From Litchfieldia alkalitelluris (GTDB lineage: Bacteria > Bacillota > Bacilli > Bacillales > Bacillaceae_L), in assembly GCF_002019645.1 (NCBI RefSeq), contig NZ_KV917374.1, positions 3,546,696-3,610,695 on the forward strand: a stretch of DNA of 64,000 nt, given 5' to 3'. The position numbers were made by a program, and so were the translations under genes. Positions within the stretch are counted from its first letter, which is position 1; every line of letters begins with the position of its first letter. Positions 45,305-54,583 of this stretch are shown here, one piece after another. The notes under the pieces were generated by a model. That model was not told the origin of the DNA and did not search any database. It was given only the letters and a program-made list of their open reading frames with translations.

Positions 45305-45965
45305 ATTCACCTACTAGATTCTTTTCGAATCTATTTATATCGGTATCAGCCCCAATGACGATTAAAATATCGCCTTGAAGGATCATTTCAGTTGCCTGTG
45401 GAGATACAATTATATTCTTCCCTCTTTTAATAGCTACAATATTAATCCCATACTTTGCACGAATGTCTAAATCAATTAGTGAATTGCCATCCATTTTTCT
45501 ACTTGCAACAATTTCAACAATACTGTGTTCATCTGAAAGTTCAAGATAATCTAATACATTATTTGAAATAATATTATGAGCAATCCTTTTTCCCATATCT
45601 CTTTCAGGGTGAACAATTTGATCTGCTCCAATTTTACTTAATACTTTTTCATGATAATCATTTTGAGCTTTTACGGTTATATTTTTTACCCCTAACTCCT
45701 TGAGGATTAAGGTTGTTAGTATACTAGCCTGAATATTATCACCAATAGCAACAATCACGTGATCAAAATTTCTAATTCCTAAGCTCTTTAATACGCTTTC
45801 ATCTGTAGAGTCACCGACGACTGCATGGGAAGCGATAGTAGAATAACTATTGACCTTATCCTCGTCAAGGTCAATGGCCATAACTTCCATACCGTCTTCA
45901 CTTAACGCTCTACAAATACTCCCCCCAAAGCGACCAAGTCCAATAACTGCAAATTCTTTTTTCAC
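45303..45965 (-). CDS. ktrC: KtrC potassium uptake regulatory subunit (RCK)
   Basis: A 220-residue cytosolic gating subunit for a Ktr potassium channel. The RCK_N domain has the nucleotide motif GLGRFGGSICRAL and an acidic strand end (AIDLDED); the RCK_C domain (about residues 135-218) in B. subtilis binds cyclic di-AMP, which closes the channel. The membrane partner KtrD is not in the window. GTG start with GGGGGA upstream. The order rnjA-ktrC matches B. subtilis (ykqC-ykqB). Immediately upstream is a 600-base region of A, B and C repeats. Confidence 0.92.
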   Translation of the reverse strand: MKKEFAVIGLGRFGGSICRALSEDGMEVMAIDLDEDKVNSYSTIASHAVVGDSTDESVLKSLGIRNFDHVIVAIGDNIQASILTTLILKELGVKNITVKAQNDYHEKVLSKIGADQIVHPERDMGKRIAHNIISNNVLDYLELSDEHSIVEIVASRKMDGNSLIDLDIRAKYGINIVAIKRGKNIIVSPQATEMILQGDILIVIGADTDINRFEKNLVGE

Positions 45966-46075
45966 AAGTAGTCCCCCAATTGTTCTTCTAGGTAATCCTT
46001 TTTATAAGGTTATTTTATCATATATTTTATAATTTATCTCAGAATAACTAGTTTTGTTGTCTATCCTGAAAAAAG

Positions 46076-46196
46076 AAAAGCGGAAGGCTCTCGTTCATCG
46101 GCGACAGGCATAAGACGAGCCGGCAAGAAGGTTGCTTTTTAACCTTCTTGCCGGATTGACTTATGACCCCGAGCCGATAGCGCCTGAAGCTAGACA
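46076..46196 (+). repeat. Repeat family A, copy 2
   Basis: The most complete family A copy. Nested complementary arms are seen: AGGCTCTCG-side with AGCGCCT, ATCGGC with GCCGAT, CATAAG with CTTATG, and an inner 14-bp hairpin CCGGCAAGAAGGTT/AACCTTCTTGCCGG with a GCTTTTT loop. It is preceded by a C-box tail (TCTATCCTGAAAA) and followed directly by a C box. Confidence 0.85.
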
Positions 46197-46220
46197 CTAA
46201 GCTAAGTATAATTTTTCATA

Positions 46221-46260
46221 CTCCATGGTGCTAATTTTAATTAGCATAGATGTCTACCCT
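46221..46260 (+). repeat. Repeat family C box (after A copy 2)
   Basis: CTCCATGGTGC, a TGCTAAT-TTTA-ATTAGCA hairpin, then GATGTCTACCCT. It is identical, with 38 further bases to its left, to the C box at 56896. Confidence 0.8.
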
Positions 46261-46265
46261 GAAAT

Positions 46266-46442
46266 AACCTTGGTAGCGGAGTTAGTTCCATGAGCTGTGA
46301 TCCCACCTGCTTTACGCGGGTGGTCCAGGAGCCTCCTCATCGCCATTAGGGGCTCCTTACGGTGTATTGCGGAATCACAACACGCCTCATTACACTAGAT
46401 CATGCAGGAGTCAAGTGGTCTCCGTATACCACATTAGGGTTA
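46266..46442 (+). repeat. Repeat family B, copy 4 (degenerate)
   Basis: Recognisable as B from GTTCCATGAGCTG, GGTGGTCCAGGAGCCTCCTC and CATGCAGGAGTCAAGTGG, but with insertions in the middle (about 46365-46405) that break the hairpins. A worn C-like box (GTGTAGACTTATAG..GGCGTCTACCTC) follows at about 46470-46495. Confidence 0.7.
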
Positions 46443-46573
46443 GACTCTGATCAATTTTCTGGTGTAGACTTATAGATCATCGGCGTCTACCTCTGAACTG
46501 AAAATTACACGGATGAGAGATGCTTAATCGCTTCAATTTAGCGGGTTAATTTTAGTCTAGAATAAAAAAATCA

Positions 46574-46607
46574 TAAAAAAAGAAGAGGGATAAATTCTAC
46601 CTCTTCT
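46574..46607 (-). terminator. Terminator after yknV
   Basis: AGAAGAGG/CCTCTTCT stem, followed on the minus strand by TTTTTTT. Confidence 0.75.
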
Positions 46608-46617
46608 CAAACTAAGT

Positions 46618-48441
46618 CTATCCTACTTCTAGCATTTTAAATTGTGCCTTTACTAGCTTATAATATTCTCCTTTATGTTCCATAAGCTGATCATGAGAAC
46701 CTTGTTCTAGGATTTCTCCGTGATCTAATACAAAAATCTTGTCAGCTTCTCTAATAGTAGATAGTCTATGTGCAATTATAATCGCTGTTCTATCTTTGAG
46801 TAGTTTTTTCAAGGCACTTTGGATCTTCATTTCTGTTTCTGTATCAATACTTGCTGTTGCTTCATCTAAAATTAAGATTTTAGGATCTGCTAATAGAGAT
46901 CGTGCAAAGGATAATAGCTGACGTTCACCTACAGAAAGAATATTACCTCTTTCCTCGACTTCTGTCTTGTAGCCATTTGGTAGCTTTTCAATGAAAGCAT
47001 GTGCCCCCACCGCCTTAGCAGCATCCATAACTTCTTCATCCGATGCATCCGGACGACCGAAACGAATATTATCAAATATTGTTCCCGAGAAAATAAACGT
47101 ATCTTGAAGTACAACACTAATTTGTGAGCGAACACTTTGAAGTGTTACGTCTTTAATATCAATACCATCGATCTTGACTGTTCCACTTGTAGAATCATAG
47201 AAACGGCTTATTAAGTTAGCGATTGTCGTTTTACCTGAACCAGTATGACCGACTAGAGCTACTGTCTGACCTGCTTCCATGGTTAAAGAGATCCCCTTTA
47301 AAGCTTTTCGTTTTTCGTCATATGAGAATTCTACCTTATCAAACTCAATCTTACCTTTAATATCTGTTAATGTCTTTGCATTTTCTTTTTCAGAAACAAT
47401 AGGCTTTTCATCTAAATATTCAAAAATACGTTCGGATGATGCCATCCCCATTAAAAGTTGGTTGTAAACTTGACCTAGGCGGGAAATTGGCTCCCAGAAC
47501 ATCCCTAAATATACTGCAAATGATACGAATGCACCGATATTAAGGCTGTCACCAGTGATTAAGTAGGCCCCATACCATAAAAGTATTGCAGTTCCTATTG
47601 CATTTGTCATTTCAACAAATGGTCTAAACATGGCATTTTTTCTAGTTGCATCTCTCCAACTTTCAAACGTTTCCGTGTTAACACCATCAAAAAACTCCAT
47701 ATTCTCTTTTTCTTGAGTGAATGATTGCGTTACGCGAATCCCTTGAATACTTTCGTTTAAGTGAGAATTTAATTTCGCCTGCTTAATACGAACCATTTGC
47801 CAAGAACGTCTTATTTTTTTTCTGAGACTAGTAGAGATAAAGAACATAACTGGCAAAATAACCATTATTGCCAGTGTTAGCTCAGGGCTAATCACAAATA
47901 GAATAACAAATATTCCAATTAATAAAATAAAATCCATTAATAAATTAATTACACCATTTGTAAATAGCTCTTGAAGAGAATTGATATCGTTCATTATACG
48001 AACAAGTATTGAACCAGCAGAACGCTGATCAAAGAATCGATGGGACAAGTTTTGAACATGTGTAAATAAATGTTTTCGTATGTCATAAATAATATTTTGC
48101 CCCAACTGATTCATCCATCTTATTCGGAAGACATTAGAAATATAAGATACTGTATATAATCCAAGAATTACAAAAACCAACGTGATTAGAAGGTTTGTAT
48201 CCTTATCAGCAATTGCATGGTCAATCGTATATACACCTATTAAAATAGGAACAATCAGCCTAACTGCAGTAGCTATTAATACTGCAATAATCGCAAGTGG
48301 TAACAAAGTTTTCGTATATGGTTTCATATAGCTTAATAATCGATACATCTGTTTCCAGTTAAATGGTTTCTCAATTGCTTGATCCGTTGAATAATGAAAA
48401 CGTTCATTTACATTATTCTTTTTCACTTTCTGTTCACTCAT
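46618..48441 (-). CDS. yknV: Heterodimeric ABC exporter subunit YknV
   Basis: A 607-residue type IV ABC half-transporter: an N-terminal soluble stretch typical of YknV (VNERFHYSTDQAIEKPFNWK), six membrane helices (about 45-340), then an ATPase domain with Walker A GHTGSGKTTI, Walker B LILDEAT with the catalytic Glu, and a non-canonical signature LSVGERQ in place of LSGGQ. It pairs with the product of the gene 14 bases upstream. Export substrate is unknown; relatives include BmrCD-like drug exporters. The ATG at 48439-48441 follows GGTGAGG; an in-frame GTG three codons earlier overlaps it. Confidence 0.85.
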   Translation of the reverse strand: MSEQKVKKNNVNERFHYSTDQAIEKPFNWKQMYRLLSYMKPYTKTLLPLAIIAVLIATAVRLIVPILIGVYTIDHAIADKDTNLLITLVFVILGLYTVSYISNVFRIRWMNQLGQNIIYDIRKHLFTHVQNLSHRFFDQRSAGSILVRIMNDINSLQELFTNGVINLLMDFILLIGIFVILFVISPELTLAIMVILPVMFFISTSLRKKIRRSWQMVRIKQAKLNSHLNESIQGIRVTQSFTQEKENMEFFDGVNTETFESWRDATRKNAMFRPFVEMTNAIGTAILLWYGAYLITGDSLNIGAFVSFAVYLGMFWEPISRLGQVYNQLLMGMASSERIFEYLDEKPIVSEKENAKTLTDIKGKIEFDKVEFSYDEKRKALKGISLTMEAGQTVALVGHTGSGKTTIANLISRFYDSTSGTVKIDGIDIKDVTLQSVRSQISVVLQDTFIFSGTIFDNIRFGRPDASDEEVMDAAKAVGAHAFIEKLPNGYKTEVEERGNILSVGERQLLSFARSLLADPKILILDEATASIDTETEMKIQSALKKLLKDRTAIIIAHRLSTIREADKIFVLDHGEILEQGSHDQLMEHKGEYYKLVKAQFKMLEVG

Positions 48442-48455
48442 ATTTCTCACCTACC

Positions 48456-50210
48456 TCACCCTGTTTGCGATTGAAGGATTGTCTTTTGATCCTTATATTG
48501 AATATCATATATTCTTTGATATGCACCATTATTTTGAACAAGTTCATCATGTGTTCCTCGTTCAACAATTTTACCCTCATCAAGTACTAATATCTCGTCA
48601 GCATGCTTTAAAGAAGAGATACGATGAGCAATTATTAAAGTAGTTCTTCCTTTCATTACTTCCTTTAAATCTCTTTGAATATTAAACTCTGTTTCCATAT
48701 CAACCGCACTCGTTGCATCATCTAAAATTAGGATGCTAGGGTCAATACAGATTGCTCTAGCAATGGCAATTCTTTGTTTTTGGCCACCAGAAAGACCCAT
48801 ACCGCGTTCTCCTAGCAGTGTATCGTAGCCGTTTTCTAGCTCCATAATAAAATCATGTGCTTGCGCACGTTTTGCAGCATCTATAATTTGATCCATTGTG
48901 GCATCTGGACGTCCATACGCAATATTCGATTTAATCGTAGATGAAAATAGAAATGACTCTTGTAATACAAAACCAATATTTCTTCTAAGAGTACTAATGG
49001 AATATTCCTTAATATCACGACCATCTACAAAAATTTGGCCTTTTACCGGCTCATAAAATCTTGTAATTAACTGAGTAATACTTGTTTTTCCAGATCCAGT
49101 TGAACCAATAAGTCCAATAACTTTTCCTGGTTCAGCATTAAATGAAATAGAAGAAAGAGCCGCCTCATCGTCTTCAGTATATTTTAAAGTAACATCTTTA
49201 AAATCTAATTGACCTTCTAATCTCTCTTTAGATACAGCTGCTTCTTTTTCTATAATTTCTTCATCTGCTTCTAAAATTTCTAGAAGTCTTTCACCAGACG
49301 CTTTTGATTGTGAAAACTGATTGATTATAAAACCAAGGTTCATAATTGGCCACATGATATACCAAACCAAACTAAAGAAAGCAACCAATGCACCATGAGA
49401 AAGTTGACCACCGATGACCAAATATCCTCCATAGGATAAAAGTGTTACTACACTAATATTGCCGATGAATTCCATTAACGGAAAATACTTAGCCCAAATA
49501 TCTGCTGTGAATAAATGATTACCTTTGTAATCGTTATTTGAGTCATTAAATTTATTTATTTGGAACGATTCTCTGGATAAAGATTTCACCGTATTAATTC
49601 CACTGATATTTTCTTGAACATTTGTGTTTAATCGACCAAATGATTTCCGAATCCCTCTAAAAGCGGGATGTACCCTTTTATCAAACTTATATACAACTAC
49701 CACAAGAAACGGTAATGCAGCAATTGTTACAAAAGTCAATGATACTGAGTAAGAAAACATAACTACTAAACTAGTACCAACTAAAAGTACGAATCTTATT
49801 AATTCTGAGAACCCAAATGATAAAAAGAACCTAAACCCTTCTACATCAGCTGTTAGACGTGACATTAAATCCCCAGTCTTAGCATTATCGTAATACCTGA
49901 ATGGCAAGTATTGTAACTTTTTATAAAGTTCATTTCTAAGGGTATAAACGGACTTAATTCCAAACATGTCTCCGAGGTATTGTTGAAAATAGGTTGTAAC
50001 TCCTTTTACAATCATAATTCCGATAAACCCTAAAGATATATAAGGTATATAACCGTAATTCCCAGCTATAATAACTTCGTCAATTGTAATTTGAAGAACA
50101 ATGGGGTAAACAACAGTAATTCCGGTTACAAATAAAAGAAAAAAGATTGACCAAAGAAAAAGTTTTTTAAATGGCCAATAAAACTGTTTCAGTTTTTTAA
50201 ACGTCTCCAT
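48456..50210 (-). CDS. yknU: Heterodimeric ABC exporter subunit YknU
   Basis: A 584-residue partner half-transporter: six membrane helices (to about 300) and an ATPase domain with Walker A GSTGSGKTSI, canonical signature LSGGQKQRIAIARA, but Walker B ILILDDATS, with Asp where the catalytic Glu should be. With the altered signature in YknV this makes one of the two nucleotide sites degenerate, as in known asymmetric exporters. The frame runs 48 codons further upstream, but GGAGGAGG before the ATG at 50208-50210 fixes the start (METFKKLKQFYWPFKK). Confidence 0.85.
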   Translation of the reverse strand: METFKKLKQFYWPFKKLFLWSIFFLLFVTGITVVYPIVLQITIDEVIIAGNYGYIPYISLGFIGIMIVKGVTTYFQQYLGDMFGIKSVYTLRNELYKKLQYLPFRYYDNAKTGDLMSRLTADVEGFRFFLSFGFSELIRFVLLVGTSLVVMFSYSVSLTFVTIAALPFLVVVVYKFDKRVHPAFRGIRKSFGRLNTNVQENISGINTVKSLSRESFQINKFNDSNNDYKGNHLFTADIWAKYFPLMEFIGNISVVTLLSYGGYLVIGGQLSHGALVAFFSLVWYIMWPIMNLGFIINQFSQSKASGERLLEILEADEEIIEKEAAVSKERLEGQLDFKDVTLKYTEDDEAALSSISFNAEPGKVIGLIGSTGSGKTSITQLITRFYEPVKGQIFVDGRDIKEYSISTLRRNIGFVLQESFLFSSTIKSNIAYGRPDATMDQIIDAAKRAQAHDFIMELENGYDTLLGERGMGLSGGQKQRIAIARAICIDPSILILDDATSAVDMETEFNIQRDLKEVMKGRTTLIIAHRISSLKHADEILVLDEGKIVERGTHDELVQNNGAYQRIYDIQYKDQKTILQSQTG

Positions 50211-50442
50211 ATTTAGCCTCCTCCAGTTGATTAAATAAAATATGTAACAATGATGACACATAACTATTAATATATCGACTTTCGAAATAAATTTCCAGTA
50301 AATTGTTTGAACATCTCGAATTTTTACAAAAAATACGTGTTTTATCCTAACCAAATAACGAGGTAAAAAATCTTAATGAGCAAAATCGATCCAGAGATCA
50401 TCATTTCAAGGAAGGAACGATGCTTGCTTTTATTAAGCCATT

Positions 50443-50480
50443 CAAAAATAAACGGAAAGATTTTATTTATCTTCCCGTTA
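50443..50480 (-). terminator. Terminator after ykuV
   Basis: AACGGGAAGAT/ATCTTTCCGTT (one G-T pair) with a 7-base loop, followed on the minus strand by TATTTTTG. The rest of 50211-50485 has no gene. Confidence 0.7.
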
Positions 50481-50485
50481 CAGTG

Positions 50486-50941
50486 TTATTCGGTTTTCTC
50501 GCTCTCTTCAAGCACACGATTCACACGCTTCGTCAGCATCTTCATACCACTTCCACCCGCCTGGTAATGACGCAGCTTCCCTTCAGCATCAAAGACATAA
50601 TAAGCAGGAACATACTGGTTTTCAAATGCATCTGTTAGTTTATGGTCATTATCAACAAATATTGGTTGACTAATATCGTGTTGTGCAGCAACTTCTATAA
50701 TTTCTTCTAGATTCAAATCCTTTTCAGACCTTGGCATATGTACTGCAACAATGTTTAATTTATCTTTATATTGATCTCTAAATTCATTTACTTGCGGCAT
50801 TGCATCTTTACATAATCCACAGCTTATCGACCAAAAATGGAAAAGAGTTGGTTTTTCACCAATTAAATCCGATTTATTTAACTCCCCATTAAGCCATTCT
50901 GTTGCACCTTCTAACTCAGGCATCTGCTCTCTCAACTTCAT
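50486..50941 (-). CDS. ykuV: Thiol-disulfide oxidoreductase YkuV
   Basis: A 151-residue cytosolic thioredoxin-fold protein of the TlpA/ResA group without a signal peptide. The active-site CxxC is C41-C44 (SISCGLCKDA), and the cis-Pro segment VPAYYVFD and GGSGMKMLTKRV near the end match B. subtilis YkuV, whose structure shows a reducing disulfide protein. GGAGG lies nine bases before the ATG at 50939-50941. Gene order with ykuU, about 90 bases upstream, suggests shared thiol-redox work with that peroxiredoxin. Confidence 0.92.
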   Translation of the reverse strand: MKLREQMPELEGATEWLNGELNKSDLIGEKPTLFHFWSISCGLCKDAMPQVNEFRDQYKDKLNIVAVHMPRSEKDLNLEEIIEVAAQHDISQPIFVDNDHKLTDAFENQYVPAYYVFDAEGKLRHYQAGGSGMKMLTKRVNRVLEESEKTE

Positions 50942-51034
50942 TATACACAACCTCCATTTATAATGATAAGAGGCCTAACAGCAAGTTAGACCCTTATACA
51001 ACAAAAATTACTCAACCAAAATAATCATAATCCT

Positions 51035-51577
51035 TTATAAAGTTGCTTGTCCTGGTTTCCAGTTTGCCGGACATAGCCCACCTGTTTGTAAGGCCTGCAG
51101 TACACGAAGTGTCTCGTCTACGTCACGACCAATGTTGTTGTGGTTAACAACTGAGTACATCATTTCTCCTTCTGGACTAATAATGAATAACCCACGTAGT
51201 GCAATTCCTTCTTCTCCAATTAGTACCCCATACTCCCGTGAAACAGCGTGGTTTGTATCAGCAGCTAATGGGTATTTTAAATCTCCCAAGCCATTTTCAG
51301 TACGACCTGTTTTAATCCATGCTAAATGTGTATGTATTGTATCTGTGGATACTCCGATCACTTCTGCATCTAAATCTTCAAACTCATCATATCTATCAGA
51401 TAAAGAAGTAATTTCTGTTGGGCACACGAAAGTGAAATCCATTGGATAAAAGAATAATACTGTCCACTTCTCATTTTTCATGTTCTCTGAAAGGCTTACT
51501 TTTCCAAAGTCCTTATTTGCCAATACTGCATCCATCTCAAAGCGAGGTGCTGGTTTACCTACCATTCGTTCTGCCAT
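51035..51577 (-). CDS. ykuU: 2-Cys peroxiredoxin YkuU
   Basis: A 180-residue AhpC/Prx1-type peroxiredoxin that reduces hydroperoxides. The peroxidatic Cys52 is in DFTFVCPTEI and the resolving Cys169 in GGLCPANWKPG; GVSTDTIHTHLAW is also typical. The length is that of B. subtilis YkuU. The reductant is probably a thioredoxin-like protein, with the adjacent ykuV a natural candidate. ATG start with GGAGTG upstream. Confidence 0.94.
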   Translation of the reverse strand: MAERMVGKPAPRFEMDAVLANKDFGKVSLSENMKNEKWTVLFFYPMDFTFVCPTEITSLSDRYDEFEDLDAEVIGVSTDTIHTHLAWIKTGRTENGLGDLKYPLAADTNHAVSREYGVLIGEEGIALRGLFIISPEGEMMYSVVNHNNIGRDVDETLRVLQALQTGGLCPANWKPGQATL

Positions 51578-51889
51578 TATTAATCACTCCATTAAGTTTG
51601 TTCAGTAACAATTCAATACCTTTGGTAATTCTTAACACCTGCCATTATAAATGAACCATTTTTTGTAGTCAATTTTAGGAAGAATTGAGTAAATCAAAAC
51701 TTTTACTAACATTACACTTCCTTTATATACAATCTATTTTTTCATTTTCATTAACCTTTAGACATTTTCAGACAAGAAACTTGAAATCATTTTTCACTAT
51801 GTTACAATTTTTTATATGTTTTTAGTTGGTACTGTGATTGTTAGAAGGACAAATTAAAAGCTTATTACTAATAGAGAGGAAGGATTTAT
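51578..51889. other. Divergent region between ykuU and ykuT
   Basis: About 310 AT-rich bases that must carry two promoters. I see no clear operator, and no PerR-like box that I would defend. Confidence 0.5.
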
Positions 51890-52738
51890 TTGTTTGGAGA
51901 GACATTTAACTTTGAAAAACTAGACTTTGAACTACTTCTGACCACAATTGGAATTCTAGGTTTAAAACTATTGGGAATTTTTATAGTTTTTTTAATTGTT
52001 AAGAGTATAGGAAATCGAGTTATCAGGAGATCTTTTGAAAAAGTTGTTAAGCGCGATGACATTTCGCTGGGAAGAGCTAAAACACTAGAAAGTCTTAGTT
52101 TAAATATTTTTTCATATGTCCTATTTTTTATTTTTATTGTAATGGTATTTGAAATCTTCAACTATGATGCCACTGCATTACTTGCAGGAGCTGGTGTTAT
52201 TGGCTTAGCAATTGGATTTGGAGCACAAGGACTTGTAAGTGATGTTGTCACAGGTTTCTTTCTCCTATTAGAAAAACAAATTGATGTTGATGATTATGTA
52301 ACAACAGCAGGATATTCTGGTATTGTTGAATCTGTTGGTCTAAGAACAACTCAAATAAGGGGTTTTGATGGAACTCTTCATTTTTTACCTAACCGACAAA
52401 TTTCCAGTCTAAGTAACCATTCAAGAGGCAACATGAGAGCCTTGGTGGATATAGGAATATCATATGATGATGACATTGATCAAGCAATAAATATATTACA
52501 AAATACTTGTGACAAAATTGCCGCTGAAGATGAGTCAATTAAAGAAGGGCCTAATGTTATTGGGGTACAATCTCTCGGCTCCTCTGATGTTGTTATCAGA
52601 ATTATTGCCAAAACAGACAACATGGGGCAATGGGCTGTTGAAAGAAAACTACGTAAAGCTCTTAAGGAGGCGCTCGATTCTAATGGAATTGAGATACCAT
52701 TTCCTCACCAAGTATATATCGAAAAAAAATCAGAATAA
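51890..52738 (+). CDS. ykuT: Small-conductance mechanosensitive channel (MscS family, YkuT)
   Basis: A 282-residue MscS-type channel that releases solutes on hypo-osmotic shock. Three membrane helices precede the pore-lining segment LLAGAGVIGLAIGFGAQGLV and the conserved DVVTGFFLLLEKQIDVDDYV, then the cytosolic beta and alpha/beta domains. The start is a TTG with GGAAGG six or seven bases upstream. It is transcribed away from ykuU and ends at a shared terminator with ykuS. Confidence 0.92.
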   Translation: MFGETFNFEKLDFELLLTTIGILGLKLLGIFIVFLIVKSIGNRVIRRSFEKVVKRDDISLGRAKTLESLSLNIFSYVLFFIFIVMVFEIFNYDATALLAGAGVIGLAIGFGAQGLVSDVVTGFFLLLEKQIDVDDYVTTAGYSGIVESVGLRTTQIRGFDGTLHFLPNRQISSLSNHSRGNMRALVDIGISYDDDIDQAINILQNTCDKIAAEDESIKEGPNVIGVQSLGSSDVVIRIIAKTDNMGQWAVERKLRKALKEALDSNGIEIPFPHQVYIEKKSE

Positions 52739-52756
52739 TTATTAGCTAATACTAAC

Positions 52757-52793
52757 AAAGAGGATGTCCCAAGTTCTAGGACATCCTCTTTTA
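52757..52793. terminator. Bidirectional terminator, ykuT/ykuS
   Basis: AAAGAGGATGTCC with its perfect complement around an 11-base loop, T run following. Confidence 0.85.
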
Positions 52794-52813
52794 TTAAGTA
52801 TAATGTTATTTCA

Positions 52814-53059
52814 TTATTGACCTACTCTGTTTTCTACCTGTTGACAAATTTCTTCAGCAGTTAGACCATTTGCTTCAATTACAGGCCCTTTAATTACTGA
52901 ATCAGCCATTCCCATAACATTTGAATCTAATCCTGTGATGACACAACAATCACAGCCTTGCGCATCATTTTCTTGACGAAGCTGAACAACTTCATAACCT
53001 TTTTCTTGAAGTGCTTGCTGAACGTCTGTTAATGATCCTTCAACACCAATTTTCGCCAT
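52814..53059 (-). CDS. ykuS: YkuS, UPF0180 family protein
   Basis: An 81-residue UPF0180 protein. Its N-terminus ([25 protein letters not shown]) and central [16 protein letters not shown], with three clustered cysteines, are typical; the fold is a small alpha/beta domain of unknown function. GGAGGTGG precedes the ATG. It follows ykuR by 83 bases, as in B. subtilis. Confidence 0.9.
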   Translation of the reverse strand: MAKIGVEGSLTDVQQALQEKGYEVVQLRQENDAQGCDCCVITGLDSNVMGMADSVIKGPVIEANGLTAEEICQQVENRVGQ

Positions 53060-53142
53060 TTTTCATCCACCTCCTATATATGTAACTTGCCTCAAAATAG
53101 ACCGTTTTATTCTTACACATATGTGAGAAGGATAAGCAAAAA

Positions 53143-54264
53143 TTAATTACCTTTATACTGGATATACTTGGTCAATAGATTAATGCCCATTTCGATCGCA
53201 TCCTCATTTGGTAGTAGCTTAGAATGATGTAAGCCGTATGAACTATCTACACCTAGCCAAAACATAAAACCTGGTATATCTTTAATCATATAGCCAAAAT
53301 CCTCTCCAGTCATTGCCTCGCGACATTCAACTAAAGTAGCTTGATCTTGCTCAGAAACAAACTCCATAAACTCCCTTGTTAATCCAGAGTGATTAAACAC
53401 TTGGTGATACATTGCCCCGTAATCAATCAGTGTTTTACATTGATATCCTACTTCGACGCCCTTGACTAACGCTTCAATTCTCTCTTTTACCTTAACCATA
53501 GATTCAACTGAAAGAGTTCTAATTGTACCTTCGAGTCTAGCTGTTTCAGCAATGATGTTTTGAACAGTTCCACCTGTAATTTTCCCTACTGTAATAACAG
53601 CGCTATCCAATGGGTCTACATTTCTTGAGATGATTGATTGAAGTTGTGTAACAAGTGAACAAGCTGCAACAATCATATCATTGGTTTGGTGAGGGTATGC
53701 AGCATGACCACCTTTACCAATAAAATCAATATACAACTCAGAGGTGTTAGCAAATAACAAGCCTTCCCTAGTAGCAATTGTTCCAACAGGATAATCTGGA
53801 GCTATATGAAGGCCAATCACTAGATCTGGTTTCCATTCCCTCATTATCTCGCTTTGTAACATTGGTAAAGCACCTCCTGGTCCTTCTTCAGCAGGCTGAA
53901 AAATAAAAAGAAGGTTATCTTTAACTGGTTGGTGGATAACATTGGTTAACACACCTAAAGCAATGCTCATATGAAAATCATGACCACACGCATGCATTCT
54001 ACCATTATGAATAGAGGAAAATTCATATCCCGTTTCTTCAGTGATAGGTAATCCATCAATGTCAGCTCGATACCCAATTGTTTTGGTTGGATTTGTCCCC
54101 TTAATTAGGACGAAAATTCCTGTCTTCCAAGTTTTTATTTCTATCTTTTCCTGTGGTAAGGATTGAATATAATTTAATAAGTATGCTTGTGTTTTATATT
54201 CCTGAAAGCCTAGTTCTGGAATTTGATGCAACTCGCGTCGTATCTTCACAAATGGGTTGGTCAT
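53143..54264 (-). CDS. dapL: N-acetyldiaminopimelate deacetylase YkuR
   Basis: A 373-residue M20 metallohydrolase that deacetylates N-acetyl-LL-2,6-diaminopimelate in the acetylase branch of lysine and peptidoglycan-precursor synthesis. Motifs: [11 protein letters not shown], the metal site [21 protein letters not shown] with the catalytic Glu, [12 protein letters not shown], and MTGEDFGY near the end. The length equals B. subtilis YkuR. The ATG at 54262-54264 has GAGAGG upstream; the frame continues 57 codons beyond it, but only because it reads through a B repeat, so those residues are not real. The first pathway gene, dapH, lies upstream beyond that repeat and a terminator. The function is often named dapL or ykuR. 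Confidence 0.9.
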   Translation of the reverse strand: MTNPFVKIRRELHQIPELGFQEYKTQAYLLNYIQSLPQEKIEIKTWKTGIFVLIKGTNPTKTIGYRADIDGLPITEETGYEFSSIHNGRMHACGHDFHMSIALGVLTNVIHQPVKDNLLFIFQPAEEGPGGALPMLQSEIMREWKPDLVIGLHIAPDYPVGTIATREGLLFANTSELYIDFIGKGGHAAYPHQTNDMIVAACSLVTQLQSIISRNVDPLDSAVITVGKITGGTVQNIIAETARLEGTIRTLSVESMVKVKERIEALVKGVEVGYQCKTLIDYGAMYHQVFNHSGLTREFMEFVSEQDQATLVECREAMTGEDFGYMIKDIPGFMFWLGVDSSYGLHHSKLLPNEDAIEMGINLLTKYIQYKGN

Positions 54265-54319
54265 CAGATTACCTCTCCCTTCGTTGCTTCTATACATTGT
54301 ATATAAAAATAACCTAGAT

Positions 54320-54462
54320 AGTTTAGTTCCATGAGCTGCGTCCACTTGCTTTCCGCGGGGTGGTCCGTGAGCCTCCTCGTCGTCTGCTTTGCTCCTGCGG
54401 GGTCTCACGAGACCACTAGATCCCGCAGGAGTCAAGTAGCTCTTCGCTCATTCCACACTTAA
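54320..54462 (+). repeat. Repeat family B, copy 5
   Basis: Near-consensus B element (GTTCCATGAGCTGCGTCC to TCGCTCATTCC) in the gap between dapH and ykuR. GGTCCGTGAGCC pairs with GGTCTCACGAGACC, and CCTGCGGG with CCCGCAGG. Confidence 0.85.
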
Positions 54463-54480
54463 GCAAACAACATTTTCATC

Positions 54481-54511
54481 CTCCATGGTGCTAATCCATA
54501 AAGGTCTTCCA
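54481..54511 (+). repeat. Repeat family C box (after B copy 5, truncated)
   Basis: CTCCATGGTGCTAAT then AAAGGTCTTCC; the hairpin and final TCTACCC are eroded. No C box precedes this B copy. Confidence 0.6.
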
Positions 54512-54529
54512 TTAAAGGTTATGTATATA

Positions 54530-54565
54530 ATACAAGCGTGGATATATAATCCACGCTTGTATTTA
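54530..54565. terminator. Terminator after dapH
   Basis: ATACAAGCGTGGAT and its complement around a 5-base loop, directly after dapH. It would separate dapH from ykuR transcription. Confidence 0.8.
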
Positions 54566-54583
54566 TAAACTTTATGCTTTTAT

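Noticed and set aside
54265-54435. N-terminal extension of YkuR by 57 residues
   Set aside because: It translates a B repeat; a good ribosome site and the conserved start are at 54264.
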